Shown in pieces: positions 1 to 8,248 of a DNA stretch of 64,000 nt. The notes under the pieces were generated by a model. It made no database searches and was not told where the DNA came from. It saw only the letters and a list, made by a program, of their open reading frames with translations. Numbering within the stretch: the stretch's first letter is position 1; each line of letters starts with the position of its first letter. The translations under genes were made by a program, and so were the position numbers. This stretch comes from Arthrobacter sp. P2b (GTDB lineage Bacteria > Actinomycetota > Actinomycetes > Actinomycetales > Micrococcaceae). The stretch covers positions 1 through 64,000 of the forward strand of contig NZ_FVZL01000022.1 in the NCBI RefSeq assembly GCF_900168295.1, read 5' to 3'.

Positions 1-318
1 ATCCAGGCCGAGCTGTTCCCGGCCTCAGTCCGGGTAGCAGGCATCGGTTTCGCGCACCAGATCGTGATCGCCGTCTTCGGTGGCACCGCACCACTGATTG
101 CCGCTGCATTCGTCGGCGCCGGACAGCCCATGTTCGTTGCGTACTACATGATCGCCATTGTCGCCCTCTCCCTCATCGTCTACTTCACGCTCCCGGAGAC
201 TGGCTTCAAGGGCCGGCGTGCCACCGTCGCACCGGCAGACCCCGAAGTGCTGGAAGGCGAGCACCTGCTCTTCGAGACTCCACACGGCGGGACCCAGACG
301 AACGGTTCCAAGCCGTAG
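1..318 (+). CDS. MFS transporter, metabolite:H+ symporter (MHS) type, C-terminal part
   Basis: The frame is open from base 1 and ends at the TAG before 319, so the 5' part lies outside the window. The visible 105 residues start IQAELFPASVR, the motif that precedes the last two helices in the MHS branch of the major facilitator superfamily. They contain two hydrophobic segments (about residues 22-42 and 45-63), then PETGFKGR and a polar tail. MHS members take up organic acids and aromatic acids with protons. A strong hairpin terminator follows at 352-385, so this ends a transcription unit. The substrate cannot be told. Sure of family, not of role. Confidence 0.85.
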   Translation: MQAELFPASVRVAGIGFAHQIVIAVFGGTAPLIAAAFVGAGQPMFVAYYMIAIVALSLIVYFTLPETGFKGRRATVAPADPEVLEGEHLLFETPHGGTQTNGSKP

Positions 319-351
319 ACCTTCCATCTCCTCCGCAACACTGAACATGAG

Positions 352-385
352 GAAAGCCCTCGACCCGCTCCGGTCGAGGGCTTTC
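352..385 (+). terminator. Rho-independent terminator after the MHS transporter gene
   Basis: A perfect 14-bp stem, GAAAGCCCTCGACC paired with GGTCGAGGGCTTTC, encloses a six-base loop and is followed by CCCCTT. It lies 34 bases after the stop codon at 318. Confidence 0.85.
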
Positions 386-1251
386 CCCTTCCCGGCTAGG
401 GCCGGCTCCAAGATGAGTTACAACCACCTGACGTAAAGGCGGTCTCCTAAGGGGGATTCACCTGCCGGTGGGGCTTCGGTCTTGTTCTCAACACCTGTCG
501 AGCCGCAGGAGGGAACTTCGTGAGCTCCTGCCGCCGCAGAGTCTCAGCGAGTCCCGATTTTTTGGCCTGTTTTGATGATTCTCGGGCTGCCGCACCTCGG
601 TTCTTGCCATTCGACTGTCAGGGTGGGATTTGAGAACATCATGAGCTACCGTCCCTAAACGAAAATTCCGCCCTATTCTGACTCCACGCCGATCGTTGCT
701 CCTTTGGCCTTCTTTTGGCCTGACCGGACACGCGACTGTAACGGGCACAAGAAAGCCCCGGACGTCGTACGGGGAGTTGCTTTGGGGCTGGCTATCGCTC
801 GATCGTGACGCTGAGGTCCAGATGGATGTCAACAGTGGCGAGACGGTCCTGGAGGAAGCGTGCAAGGCTGGCATCAGTCGCGGTGTGTGCGCCCTTCGGG
901 ACGGCACCGCGGAAAACAGCCTGGGTATTCGTGGACCTGAGCACGTCAAGGGGCGCCCAGTGCCGGTGCCCGGCGCTCAGCCGTTCAATGTCAGTGCGGA
1001 AGGTGCCGCGGTGGTCAATACGGGCTGAGGCGCGCATGGTGAAGGGAATGAAAGCTGTGGGCAAGAGGGTCCTTTCGAATGAGGCAGCCAACGGTCAGCG
1101 GCCCCATCAGCAACAAGGCGCTGGAAGGCTTCCCTATTCCTTTGTCGCTCCAAGAGAGTCGAGCCTCACGTGGCACTGCTGAAGATCAGAACCCAAAACC
1201 AGCCGAAGCTGAAGACCTCGAATCATGCACGCGTGGCCGAGAGAGTAGCCA
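386..1251. other. Long stretch without a convincing gene
   Basis: All six frames are short or have no recognisable motif. A minus-strand open frame of 99 codons (792-1091) is the best candidate, but I recognise no family in it, and no clear ribosome binding site stands before its ATG. A GC-rich hairpin-like segment sits around 754-798. The segment may be an old insertion or decayed gene, but nothing here proves that. Confidence 0.4.
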
Positions 1252-1671
1252 TTAAGGCGTCAGTGTCGTTTTTCGAGCGGGGTACCTGTCGGCGAAAGCA
1301 GCGAGGGAGCGTTGGAGCAGCGTCATGCTGTCCAGCATGTCCACGGGTCTGGAGCACGCCCCGGCTGACAGGGGGCTGACGATCCATGCGGCGAACACGT
1401 TGTGCGTGACCTTCAGCGCCATGGCGTGGTCAAAGAGCCGCAGTACGGGTTCGTGGAGAACCCCGTCTTGGAGCTGGAAGCCCGGGCAGAAGGTTTCCTC
1501 GCCGATAAACACCCGGACGGTGCGGCGCATCACTTCGGGCTCGCCGAGAGACCGGAAGTGGGTCTCCATCTCTGCCGCGGTGGGCAGGGTAGCTTCGTCG
1601 CGGATGTTGTCCCAGAGCCGGTCCGGGACAGCCGGCCAGTAGTGGGGCTCAGCCCTCACATTCGACACAGT
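1252..1671 (-). CDS. Hypothetical protein translationally coupled to the DUF4193 gene
   Basis: This open frame of about 139 codons overlaps the 3' end of the DUF4193 gene by 23 bases if the GTG at 1671 is used; a second GTG at 1659 is also possible. The protein carries HYWPAVPDRLW near its start and a segment around FAAWIVSPLSAGACSRPVDMLD. That segment loosely recalls the MbcA/ParS/Xre antitoxin domain pattern (W-x-P then RPxxLL). I would not name it on this alone. The overlap with an upstream real gene and a sensible amino-acid composition support translation; the start and function are uncertain. Confidence 0.45.
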   Translation of the reverse strand, partial: TVSNVRAEPHYWPAVPDRLWDNIRDEATLPTAAEMETHFRSLGEPEVMRRTVRVFIGEETFCPGFQLQDGVLHEPVLRLFDHAMALKVTHNVFAAWIVSPLSAGACSRPVDMLDSMTLLQRSLAAFADRYPARKTTLTP

Positions 1672-1948
1672 AGGAATGGCCGTCCTTCTCGCGCGCCTTC
1701 TGCGAACGGTGGCGGACCAGGAAGCACGAGTGACAGGTGAACTCATCCTCGGCTTGCGGAATGACCTGCACAACGAGCTCTTCGGCAATGAACTCGCCGC
1801 CCGGGGTGAGGCCGTCGAGGGTGTCAGCCTCGTCGAGCTCCTGAACCACAGACTTCGCATCCGGCGCTTTGGCGGACTTCAGGGCCTCCAGCGAATTTTC
1901 CTGGGACTCCTTAACGTCGGTGCGCAGTTCGTCGTAATCGGTTGCCAC
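1649..1948 (-). CDS. DUF4193 domain-containing zinc-ribbon protein
   Basis: This 99-residue acidic protein starts MATDYDELR and ends with two Cys pairs: CHSC (about residues 74-77) and CVEC (about 95-98), separated by FLVRHRSQ. The pattern is that of the DUF4193 family, short actinobacterial proteins of unknown function with a predicted C-terminal zinc ribbon. The N-terminal half is a charged helix. In many actinobacteria the family is a housekeeping single gene, so it may mark ordinary chromosome or a second, accessory copy. An AGGAGAG ribosome binding site precedes the ATG on the minus strand. A possible partner gene overlaps its 3' end. Confidence 0.85.
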   Translation of the reverse strand: MATDYDELRTDVKESQENSLEALKSAKAPDAKSVVQELDEADTLDGLTPGGEFIAEELVVQVIPQAEDEFTCHSCFLVRHRSQKAREKDGHSYCVECEG

Positions 1949-2183
1949 GGCGGTGCATCTCTCCTCTGTTGGGGTGGGTTACCGGTCCTGCAACGTACAG
2001 GAGATGGGAAGAATTCCCCAAAAAAGCGGTGCCGTTCCTCCCCTATCAATCGGGAAGAGGAAAGGCTTCAGCCAGCGCCCGCGCGACGTCGTGGCGGCCG
2101 ACTTGGACGGGAGAGGCAAGTTAACGGAATCACCATTATCGGCTCTTCAAAAACCGCTTGGGGGGTGGCCGCGATGAGCAGAA

Positions 2184-2672
2184 TTAGGCGTTTTTGGCCT
2201 TCCTGGTTTCCTGCTTCTTGGGGATGGTTCGGCTGCGGCCGCGGAACTCGGCAATCAGTTCACCGCGCTGTTGGGAGTCGGGCTGCCGGCCGGGGTCGGC
2301 CGCAAATATCTGGATGTCGTACAGCCCGCTACGGCCTGCGCTGGAGCGGCGGTCCGCGACGGCGGTGATCACCTGCCCGCCGTAGGCCGACTTGAGGAAG
2401 TTGATGTCCACGCCGGATGCAACCGTGATCGTGTCCGCCTCCGCCGCCGTCGGGTGGACCGGATTACAGGCCAGTGCGAAGGCGGTATCACCAAACGCGA
2501 AGATCATTCCACCGTGGGCCATGCCGAACCCGTTCAGCATTTCCTGCCTGAGTCTCATGCGAATGGTGGCGTGGCCGTCGCTGAGCGAGAGGACCTCGAT
2601 ACCCATCCAAATGGAGGCGTAGTCGTTTTCCAGAATGGGGTGGGTGGCCCCGGAGATTGCTGCTTCAGCCAT
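2184..2672 (-). CDS. paaI: PaaI-type acyl-CoA thioesterase
   Basis: This 162-residue hotdog-fold protein carries the hallmark HGGMIFAFGDTAFALACN (about residues 53-70), with the HGG and catalytic Asp expected of hydroxyphenylacetyl-CoA thioesterase PaaI. The known role is to hydrolyse dead-end aryl-CoA esters and release CoA during aromatic degradation. It stands alone on the minus strand; no other paa genes are in the window. A palindrome (2695-2716) sits just before the start and looks like an operator. The C-terminal tail (RTIPKKQETRKAKNA) is longer and more basic than usual. Family assignment is firm; the physiological ester is not known. Confidence 0.88.
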   Translation of the reverse strand: MAEAAISGATHPILENDYASIWMGIEVLSLSDGHATIRMRLRQEMLNGFGMAHGGMIFAFGDTAFALACNPVHPTAAEADTITVASGVDINFLKSAYGGQVITAVADRRSSAGRSGLYDIQIFAADPGRQPDSQQRGELIAEFRGRSRTIPKKQETRKAKNA

Positions 2673-2694
2673 GCGACATTGCCTCCAGCTTCAT

Positions 2695-2716
2695 TTACCG
2701 AATGTTCATTAGGTAA
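2695..2716. promoter_or_regulatory. Palindromic operator-like site before paaI
   Basis: TTACC at 2695-2699 pairs with GGTAA at 2712-2716, with GAA/TTC inside, 23 bases upstream of the paaI start. The position and TACCG half resemble the operators of PaaR-type TetR repressors of phenylacetate genes in actinobacteria. No such repressor gene is in the window, so the binding protein is inferred. Confidence 0.5.
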
Positions 2717-2960
2717 TCCCATCCCGCTGGAAAGTGTCAAGAGGAGACCATTTTCGCGGACCCGTTTTCGCTGGGCGGCGGGTGGACGGACCTGCGCCAG
2801 CACCGCAAAGGGTGGACCATGGCCAAAGGCATTTACATCAGCGCAACTACACCGGCCTCGGGCAAGATCACTCGTAGCCCGGGCCTCGCTGACGTTGGTC
2901 GACTCGGCTTGCACTTCAGTTGTCGCACCGGCGGTCAGAGGCCTTGATGTGCGTGACAGA

Positions 2961-3758
2961 CTACGGGGTGCGCCGGGGTATTGTCGCTCCAAGTCCGCGG
3001 GAGATCCCCCTGCCAGCGGCCACAACTGCGGGCACAACTGAGTTTAGGTTCACGGTTCCGGCTGCAACTACAACGGAGAGCGCGGCCACGCACTCCCCGG
3101 AGGTACCGAAAATGGCCGTCGCCACGGATTGGGCGTCCCGGCTCGTCTCCTGATTTACCAGCGCAAATCCTTTCCGCCTGTATTCGCCCAAGTCGGTTCG
3201 AAGCTGCTCGGCGTCGGTGATGGTGGTTGGCGTGTATGCCTTCAGGCCCTCGGCGGTGACTTGTTGGAAGAGGCTGTCACCGCCGTGGGCTAAAAGGACC
3301 TTACCGACGCCGGAACTGTGCAGCGGCAGCCGGCCGCCAACTTGGGATACCAGCCCGAGTGCCTTGGATGCGGACATCCGCTCGACAACTACCGCTTCCA
3401 GGCCGTCAAGGACCGCCAGTTGGACGTGTTGCTGCAGGGCAGCGTGAAGATCCTCCATGAACGGCAAGGCGACGGTGCGGAGGGGAAGACTCCGGGGGGC
3501 CAGCGTGCCCAGTTCCCAGACCCGGATACCGATGACGTACTTACCGTCGTCGGTCTTCTCGAGTAGGCCTTCGGAGAGCAATTCCAGCGCGAGTCGCCGC
3601 ACCGTGGCGTGGGGCATTCCCGTGCGCCGGGTTAGGTCGGCCAGAGTCAGGCTGGAATTGCCGGATCTGAAGGCAAAGAGTAGGGCACTGAGACGGGAGG
3701 CAACGCTGCGCCCGGGTTCGGTATTGAGCGGCATCCGACCTCCTGTCGGGTTTGGCAA
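2961..3758 (-). CDS. IclR-family transcriptional regulator of the hydroxyquinol operon
   Basis: The protein is 265 residues from the first ATG; the ATG at 3734 (MPLNTEPGRS) is the more typical start. It has an N-terminal winged helix (LTLADLTRRTGMPHATVRRLALEL) and the C-terminal IclR effector domain with GGRLPLHSSGVGKVLLA. IclR proteins of this kind sense ring-cleavage intermediates or substrates and act as repressors or activators. The gene is divergent from the hydroxyquinol genes and shares a 120-base promoter region with a perfect palindrome at 3762-3778, so it very probably controls that operon and itself. Confidence 0.9.
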   Translation of the reverse strand: MPNPTGGRMPLNTEPGRSVASRLSALLFAFRSGNSSLTLADLTRRTGMPHATVRRLALELLSEGLLEKTDDGKYVIGIRVWELGTLAPRSLPLRTVALPFMEDLHAALQQHVQLAVLDGLEAVVVERMSASKALGLVSQVGGRLPLHSSGVGKVLLAHGGDSLFQQVTAEGLKAYTPTTITDAEQLRTDLGEYRRKGFALVNQETSRDAQSVATAIFGTSGECVAALSVVVAAGTVNLNSVVPAVVAAGRGISRGLGATIPRRTP

Positions 3759-3761
3759 TCC

Positions 3762-3778
3762 ACGAACCAGTTGTTCGT
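3762..3778. promoter_or_regulatory. Candidate IclR operator between the regulator and the hydroxyquinol operon
   Basis: The perfect palindrome ACGAACcagttGTTCGT has 6-bp arms and a 5-bp spacer and lies in the divergent promoter region. IclR operators are often short palindromes of this size. Confidence 0.6.
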
Positions 3779-3877
3779 TCAGTGGACATTATCCTCCCAT
3801 GCGTGAGAGGGGCACGGACTATGGATCTAACCCCACAGCTCGGAATGTCGCCCGGCGACGTTCCCTCCCGGAAGGCA

Positions 3878-5104
3878 ATGGTCATGACTACTGAAGCGAA
3901 CAGGACAGCGGAGCCGCAAGGTCCCCGCATCATCATTCTGGGCGGCGGGATCGGCGGGCTGGCAGCAGCAGGCTTCCTGCACCGCGCGGGTTTGACCGCA
4001 ACCGTTTACGAACAGGCTCCCGAGTTGGGTGTTGTTGGAGCTGGCCTGGTTGTCTCCCCCAACGCTGTACGCCTGATACGCCGCCTCGGCCATATCGATG
4101 CGTTCCTGGAAACAGCAGTGCCTCTGGATATCGGATGGGAATTCCGTCGCTGGCAGGATGGTGCTGTCCTGTCGGCCGAGCAGCTGACAGGCAGGTGCGA
4201 GGAACTGTACGGCGAACGAACCTACGTGGCCCACCGCGCAGATCTGCTGGATGCTGTCAAAGCCGCAGTCCCGCCGGAGTGGCTGCGCCTGGGCAAACGC
4301 TGCGTGGAAGTTCAGCCACATGACAGCGGCGCCACACTTACATTTGATGACGGCAGTACCGCCGATGCAGACATCCTCATCGGCGCCGACGGAGTCCACT
4401 CGGTGGTGAGAAACGCGATTTCCGGCTCTGGACCGGCAGAATATTCTGGCCTGTGCGCCTACCGGGCGATCGTGCCCATGGAGGATGCGCCCGAGTTTGC
4501 ACGTCGGGCAGCCCAGACGTTGTGGATTGGACCGGACCACCACTTGGTGCATTACCCGATTTCCGGTGGCAGCGCCGTAAACATCGTGGCTTTCGGTCCC
4601 GCGGGAGATTTCACTGCGGAATCCTGGAGCACGAAATCGACGGTCGATGAACTGCTCGCCGAATTTGACGGCTGGGATCCCCGGCTCACGGAACTGATCC
4701 AGGCGGCCGGCACCCCGGGACGCTGGGCACTCCTTGACCGTGAACCGTTGACGCAATGGTCCTACGGACGGCTCACCCTGCTCGGTGACGCAGCCCACCC
4801 CATGTTCCCCTTCTTCGCCCAGGGCGCTGCCCAGGCCATCGAAGACGGAGCCGCACTGGCACAATGCCTGGTCGATGATCCGGAGGACCCTGCCCGCGCC
4901 CTGCGGACCTATGAAAAGGTCCGCATCAGCCGGACAACGGAAGTCCAGCAGCTCAGCCGCGCCCGCAAACACATCAACCACCTTCCCGACGGCCCCGCCC
5001 AGCGAGAGCGCGACGACGCCCTGGCCCAGGGCGACCCCCTGGTCAGCAACGGTTGGCTCTATGGTCATGACGCGGAGCTCGCAGCGAAGGAGGCGTTGGT
5101 CTGA
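3878..5104 (+). CDS. FAD-dependent aromatic monooxygenase (salicylate hydroxylase type), probably hydroxyquinol-forming
   Basis: The ATG at 3878 (or 3884) fits best: GGAAGG stands just upstream and the FAD fold begins soon after. That gives about 408 residues. The dinucleotide-binding motif IIILGGGIGGLAAAG is near the N-terminus and the second FAD motif GDAAHPMFPFFAQGAAQAIEDG lies near residue 300. This is the group A flavoprotein hydroxylase pattern (salicylate 1-hydroxylase, 3-hydroxybenzoate 6-hydroxylase). It is followed, with one base of overlap (TGATG), by maleylacetate reductase and then hydroxyquinol 1,2-dioxygenase. By context it should make hydroxyquinol, for example from resorcinol or from a dihydroxybenzoate by oxidative decarboxylation. 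Which of these is not decidable here. Confidence 0.88.
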   Translation: MVMTTEANRTAEPQGPRIIILGGGIGGLAAAGFLHRAGLTATVYEQAPELGVVGAGLVVSPNAVRLIRRLGHIDAFLETAVPLDIGWEFRRWQDGAVLSAEQLTGRCEELYGERTYVAHRADLLDAVKAAVPPEWLRLGKRCVEVQPHDSGATLTFDDGSTADADILIGADGVHSVVRNAISGSGPAEYSGLCAYRAIVPMEDAPEFARRAAQTLWIGPDHHLVHYPISGGSAVNIVAFGPAGDFTAESWSTKSTVDELLAEFDGWDPRLTELIQAAGTPGRWALLDREPLTQWSYGRLTLLGDAAHPMFPFFAQGAAQAIEDGAALAQCLVDDPEDPARALRTYEKVRISRTTEVQQLSRARKHINHLPDGPAQRERDDALAQGDPLVSNGWLYGHDAELAAKEALV

Positions 5105-6165
5105 TGCCTGCTTTTGAACATGTGACCCTGGGACAGCGTGTGCTGTTCGGTTCCGGCAAGGCGGCTGAAAACCTCACCGCAGAGGTATCCCGGCTGGGGT
5201 CCAGACGCGTCATGGTCATTGCCGCCGAATTCGAAGCGCAGATCGCTGCCGACGTCACAACGGGAATCGATGTCGCGTCCTTCTACGACGACGTTGCACC
5301 CCATGTACCCATCGAGAAGGCAGAAAAGGCACGCTCTACGGCTGCAGAGCTGGGCATTGACTTGCTGGTCTGCGTCGGCGGCGGCTCAACCACGGGCTTG
5401 GCCAAAGCCATTGCCATGACCACTGGGCTGCCCATCATCGCTGTCCCCACCACCTATGCCGGATCCGAAGCCACCAACGTGTGGGGACTTACGGAAGCGT
5501 CCCGGAAAACCACCGGTGTGGACGACAGGGTACTGCCCGTCACGGTGATTTATGACGCAGCCCTGACGCTGTCTCTTCCCGTTGACTTGTCGGTCGCCTC
5601 AGGCTTGAACGCGTTGGCACACTGTGTTGATTCGATGTGGGCTCCACGTGCTGACCCGATTAATCAGGCGCTGGCCGCGGAAGGAATCCGTGCGCTGAAC
5701 CAGGGCCTTCCGTTGATTAAGGATGACCCGTCAAGCCTCCTGGGCCGTGAACAGGCCCTGTATGGGGCTTACCTTTCGGCGGTGGCCTTTGCTTCCGCGG
5801 GCTCAGGGATGCACCACAAGATCTGCCACGTCCTGGGCGGGGCCTACAACTTGCCCCATGCCCAAACACACGCCACCGTCCTGCTCTACGTCTTGGCATT
5901 CAACGCAGCTCATGCACCGGATGCCGAGGCCAGGATCGCCGCCGCCTTCGGGACCGCCGACGCCCTCGACGGACTCAACGCCCTGCGTGAAACCCTCAAT
6001 GCGCCCAAGGCCTTGAAAGACCACGGCATGGTCGAAGAGAACATTCCTGAAGCGGTCGATCTGATCCTGCCGGCTATTCCGGCCTCCAACCCGCGCCCGG
6101 TCACCGAGGAGAACCTCGAGGAACTCCTCCGCTCCGCCTACTCGGGCACCACCCCCGGACTCTAA
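5104..6165 (+). CDS. Maleylacetate reductase
   Basis: This 353-residue iron-alcohol-dehydrogenase-family protein carries VCVGGGSTTGLAKAIA (NAD binding, about residues 95-110), PTTYAGSE, and the His-rich metal motifs LAHCVDS and GMHHKICHVLGG. Maleylacetate reductase uses NAD(P)H to reduce maleylacetate, the hydroxyquinol cleavage product, to 3-oxoadipate. The length and motifs match the family, and the gene sits between the monooxygenase and the ring-cleavage dioxygenase, with a start that overlaps the upstream stop. 3-Oxoadipate would then enter central metabolism through genes not present in this window. Confidence 0.93.
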   Translation: MPAFEHVTLGQRVLFGSGKAAENLTAEVSRLGSRRVMVIAAEFEAQIAADVTTGIDVASFYDDVAPHVPIEKAEKARSTAAELGIDLLVCVGGGSTTGLAKAIAMTTGLPIIAVPTTYAGSEATNVWGLTEASRKTTGVDDRVLPVTVIYDAALTLSLPVDLSVASGLNALAHCVDSMWAPRADPINQALAAEGIRALNQGLPLIKDDPSSLLGREQALYGAYLSAVAFASAGSGMHHKICHVLGGAYNLPHAQTHATVLLYVLAFNAAHAPDAEARIAAAFGTADALDGLNALRETLNAPKALKDHGMVEENIPEAVDLILPAIPASNPRPVTEENLEELLRSAYSGTTPGL

Positions 6166-6175
6166 GGAACCCCTC

Positions 6176-7084
6176 ATGAGCATCCAATCGTCAACACAGC
6201 AGATCTCCGCCGAGCAGGTTGCCGTCGAGCAACAACTCGTTAACACCGTCGTGGCATCCTTCGATAAAACCGAGGATCCGCGCCTGAAGCAGCTCATGCA
6301 GTCCCTGACCAGGCACATGCATAACTTTCTCCGCGAGGTGCGCCTCACGGAGGAGGAATGGAACGCCGCCATCGGGTTCCTCACCGCTGCCGGGCACATC
6401 ACCGATGACAAACGCCAGGAATTCGTACTCCTCTCCGACGTATTCGGAGCGTCCATGCAGACCATCGCCATGAACAACCAGGCATACAAGGAAGCCACCG
6501 AAGCTACGGTCTTCGGCCCATTCTTTGTCGCCGACGCCCCGGAAATCCCTATCGGCGGTGATATCGCCGGAGGTGCCAACGGCCAGCCATGCTGGGTAGA
6601 AGGCACCGTTACGGACACCGAGGGGCGCCCGGTCCCCGGCGCCCGCATTGAAGTCTGGGAGGCCGACGAGGACGGATTCTACGACGTCCAGTACGCCGAT
6701 CAGCGTGTGGCTGGGCGCGCACACCTGAATGCTGATCAGGACGGGAAGTACGCGTTCTGGGGCCTCACGCCGACGCCCTACCCCATCCCTCATGACGGGC
6801 CTGTCGGTAAAATGCTGGCAGCCGTGGGCCGCTCCCCTGTTCGCGCGTCCCATCTGCATTTCATGGTCACCGCTGACGGCCTGCGCCCCCTGGTGACGCA
6901 CATCTTCGTCGAGGGAGATCCTCAGATCGAGATTGGTGACTCTGTGTTCGGCGTCAAAGACTCGTTGATCAAGACATTCCAAACACAGCCCGCCGGCACC
7001 CCCACCCCTGACGGCCGCGATCTGGACAGCCAGTCCTGGGCCCGCACACGCTTTGACATTGTCCTCGCCCCGGTTCACGTCTGA
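6176..7084 (+). CDS. chqB: Hydroxyquinol 1,2-dioxygenase (intradiol)
   Basis: This 302-residue intradiol dioxygenase has an N-terminal helical linker domain (about 1-110) and the catalytic beta domain after it. The non-haem Fe(III) ligands are visible: Tyr169 in GFYD, Tyr202 in PYPIPHDGPVG, and His226 and His228 in RASHLHFMV. It cleaves 1,2,4-trihydroxybenzene to maleylacetate, which the preceding gene product reduces. It starts 10 bases after the reductase stop and overlaps nothing. Catechol 1,2-dioxygenase is the main alternative, but the maleylacetate reductase partner favours hydroxyquinol. Confidence 0.93.
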   Translation: MSIQSSTQQISAEQVAVEQQLVNTVVASFDKTEDPRLKQLMQSLTRHMHNFLREVRLTEEEWNAAIGFLTAAGHITDDKRQEFVLLSDVFGASMQTIAMNNQAYKEATEATVFGPFFVADAPEIPIGGDIAGGANGQPCWVEGTVTDTEGRPVPGARIEVWEADEDGFYDVQYADQRVAGRAHLNADQDGKYAFWGLTPTPYPIPHDGPVGKMLAAVGRSPVRASHLHFMVTADGLRPLVTHIFVEGDPQIEIGDSVFGVKDSLIKTFQTQPAGTPTPDGRDLDSQSWARTRFDIVLAPVHV

Positions 7085-7085
7085 G

Positions 7086-7826
7086 ATGACCGTCCCCAGT
7101 TCATCGGCCGATAGGGCGGTGCCGGACCATGTGTCCGACTCCGCCCTATCGCTGTTCTGTGCGGTGGCCCTAAAAAAGGCCCTGGAAGAGCACGTCCTGC
7201 CGGCCTTCATGCGGGCGACCGGAACAACTGTGGATGTTCTCTTTGAGCCGACGGGTCTGCTCCTGGAGCGGATCGAAGCAGGCGCGCGGCCAGGGATCTT
7301 CGTAGGCACAGCAGGGTCACTGGAAGCCTCTGCTGTCACTGACATCTTCGACCTGCCATCGTGTAAGCCGGTCGCGAAGTCGGGAATAGGAGTCGCGGTT
7401 CCCCCGGAAGCCCCCCGCCCCGATATTGGCTCAGTTGACGGGCTCATCGGAGCCCTGTCCACCGCACGCTCTGTCGCCTATTCGCGGAACGGACCGAGCG
7501 GCATCTACTTTGCACGCCTGATTCGGGACCTGGGTATAGCGGACCAGGTAAATTCCCGGTCCACGATGGTTGACCAGGGCCCCACCGCCTACGCTCTCAT
7601 CGACGGACGGGCTGATATCGCCATCCATCAGCTAAGTGAACTGATGCTCGTCCCCGAGGCAGCGGTCATCGGCCCACTCCCCCACCCCGTCCAGCATTAC
7701 ACTGAATTCTCCGCGACGATATCGCGCACGGCTCTTAACGATGCCTTGGCCTCAGCCCTCTTTGGCTTCTTATCCGGCCCGCTGGCTGCACGCGCCTACC
7801 GTGCCAGCGGCCTGCAGTCCCCCTGA
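7086..7826 (+). CDS. ModA-like substrate-binding protein lacking a signal peptide
   Basis: The ATG at 7086 follows the dioxygenase stop by one base, giving 246 residues. The sequence matches the periplasmic molybdate-binding (ModA, SBP type 11) fold: LFCAVALKKALEEHVLPAF at the start, then GIGVAVP, PSGIYFARLIRDLGIADQV and QLSELMLVPEAAVIGPLP. Unlike exported members it has no hydrophobic signal segment and no lipobox, so it should stay in the cytoplasm unless the start is misjudged. No ABC permease accompanies it. Similar orphan proteins occur in some catabolic operons, with no role known to me. It could sense or bind a pathway compound. Confidence 0.75.
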   Translation: MTVPSSSADRAVPDHVSDSALSLFCAVALKKALEEHVLPAFMRATGTTVDVLFEPTGLLLERIEAGARPGIFVGTAGSLEASAVTDIFDLPSCKPVAKSGIGVAVPPEAPRPDIGSVDGLIGALSTARSVAYSRNGPSGIYFARLIRDLGIADQVNSRSTMVDQGPTAYALIDGRADIAIHQLSELMLVPEAAVIGPLPHPVQHYTEFSATISRTALNDALASALFGFLSGPLAARAYRASGLQSP

Positions 7827-7870
7827 CAAGGGACACCTTCCAGCGGACCCAGCAGGGCCGGCTTCAGTTG

Positions 7871-7903
7871 CCCAGCAGGGGCCGGTCGTCCGGCCCTGCT
7901 GGG
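7871..7903 (+). terminator. Terminator of the hydroxyquinol operon
   Basis: CCCAGCAGGGGCCGG and CCGGCCCTGCTGGG form a strong stem with a TCGT loop, followed by TGCCTTAATT. The left arm is also present a second time at 7848-7861, so an alternative, longer pairing is possible. Confidence 0.75.
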
Positions 7904-8248
7904 TGCCTTAATTGACGGGTTTGCCGACGGGGACGTGAACCCTTGGAGAGGCTACGCGACACGCTCCCGGCCACGCCCGTTACATACGAACCGGGCGGTG
8001 TTTCTCCTGGCCAATCCTCCGGTGAAGCAGACTATCTGCAGCGTGTTGGTGCGAGCGGGATTCTCCGACTCCGCTGCCGGAGCACATTCCCGGGGGCCGC
8101 CCGGACGTCCCCGGGGACTGCCCGGACTGCCCAAAGCCCGCAAGTAAGCGGTCCCAAGGCATTAGCCCGGGGACCGCTTACCCATGCAGCTGACCCATCA
8201 TTTTTCGTGATGTGCAGGGGCCTCGCACATCCGGAACGCCTTGGCCGG
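7904..8248. other. Gap between two convergent operons
   Basis: No gene is supported here. The segment contains the terminator of the minus-strand ABC operon at 8144-8181. The frames that cross it are out-of-frame shadows of the permease gene or have no motif. Confidence 0.6.
8144..8181 (-). terminator. Terminator of the RbsABC-type operon
   Basis: The 12-bp perfect stem GTAAGCGGTCCC / GGGACCGCTTAC encloses a 14-base loop, about 70 bases beyond the permease stop codon on the minus strand. Confidence 0.7.

Noticed and set aside
792..1091. 99-codon minus-strand frame in the first gap
   Set aside because: No recognised family and no clear ribosome binding site; kept only as a note in the gap entry.
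3827..5068. 413-codon open frame antisense to the monooxygenase
   Set aside because: It is a shadow of the real gene in a GC-rich sequence; it shows no family motif and its opposite strand carries clear FAD motifs.
6191..7462. 423-codon antisense frame over the dioxygenase
   Set aside because: Same reason: the plus strand encodes the iron-binding Tyr and His of hydroxyquinol dioxygenase.
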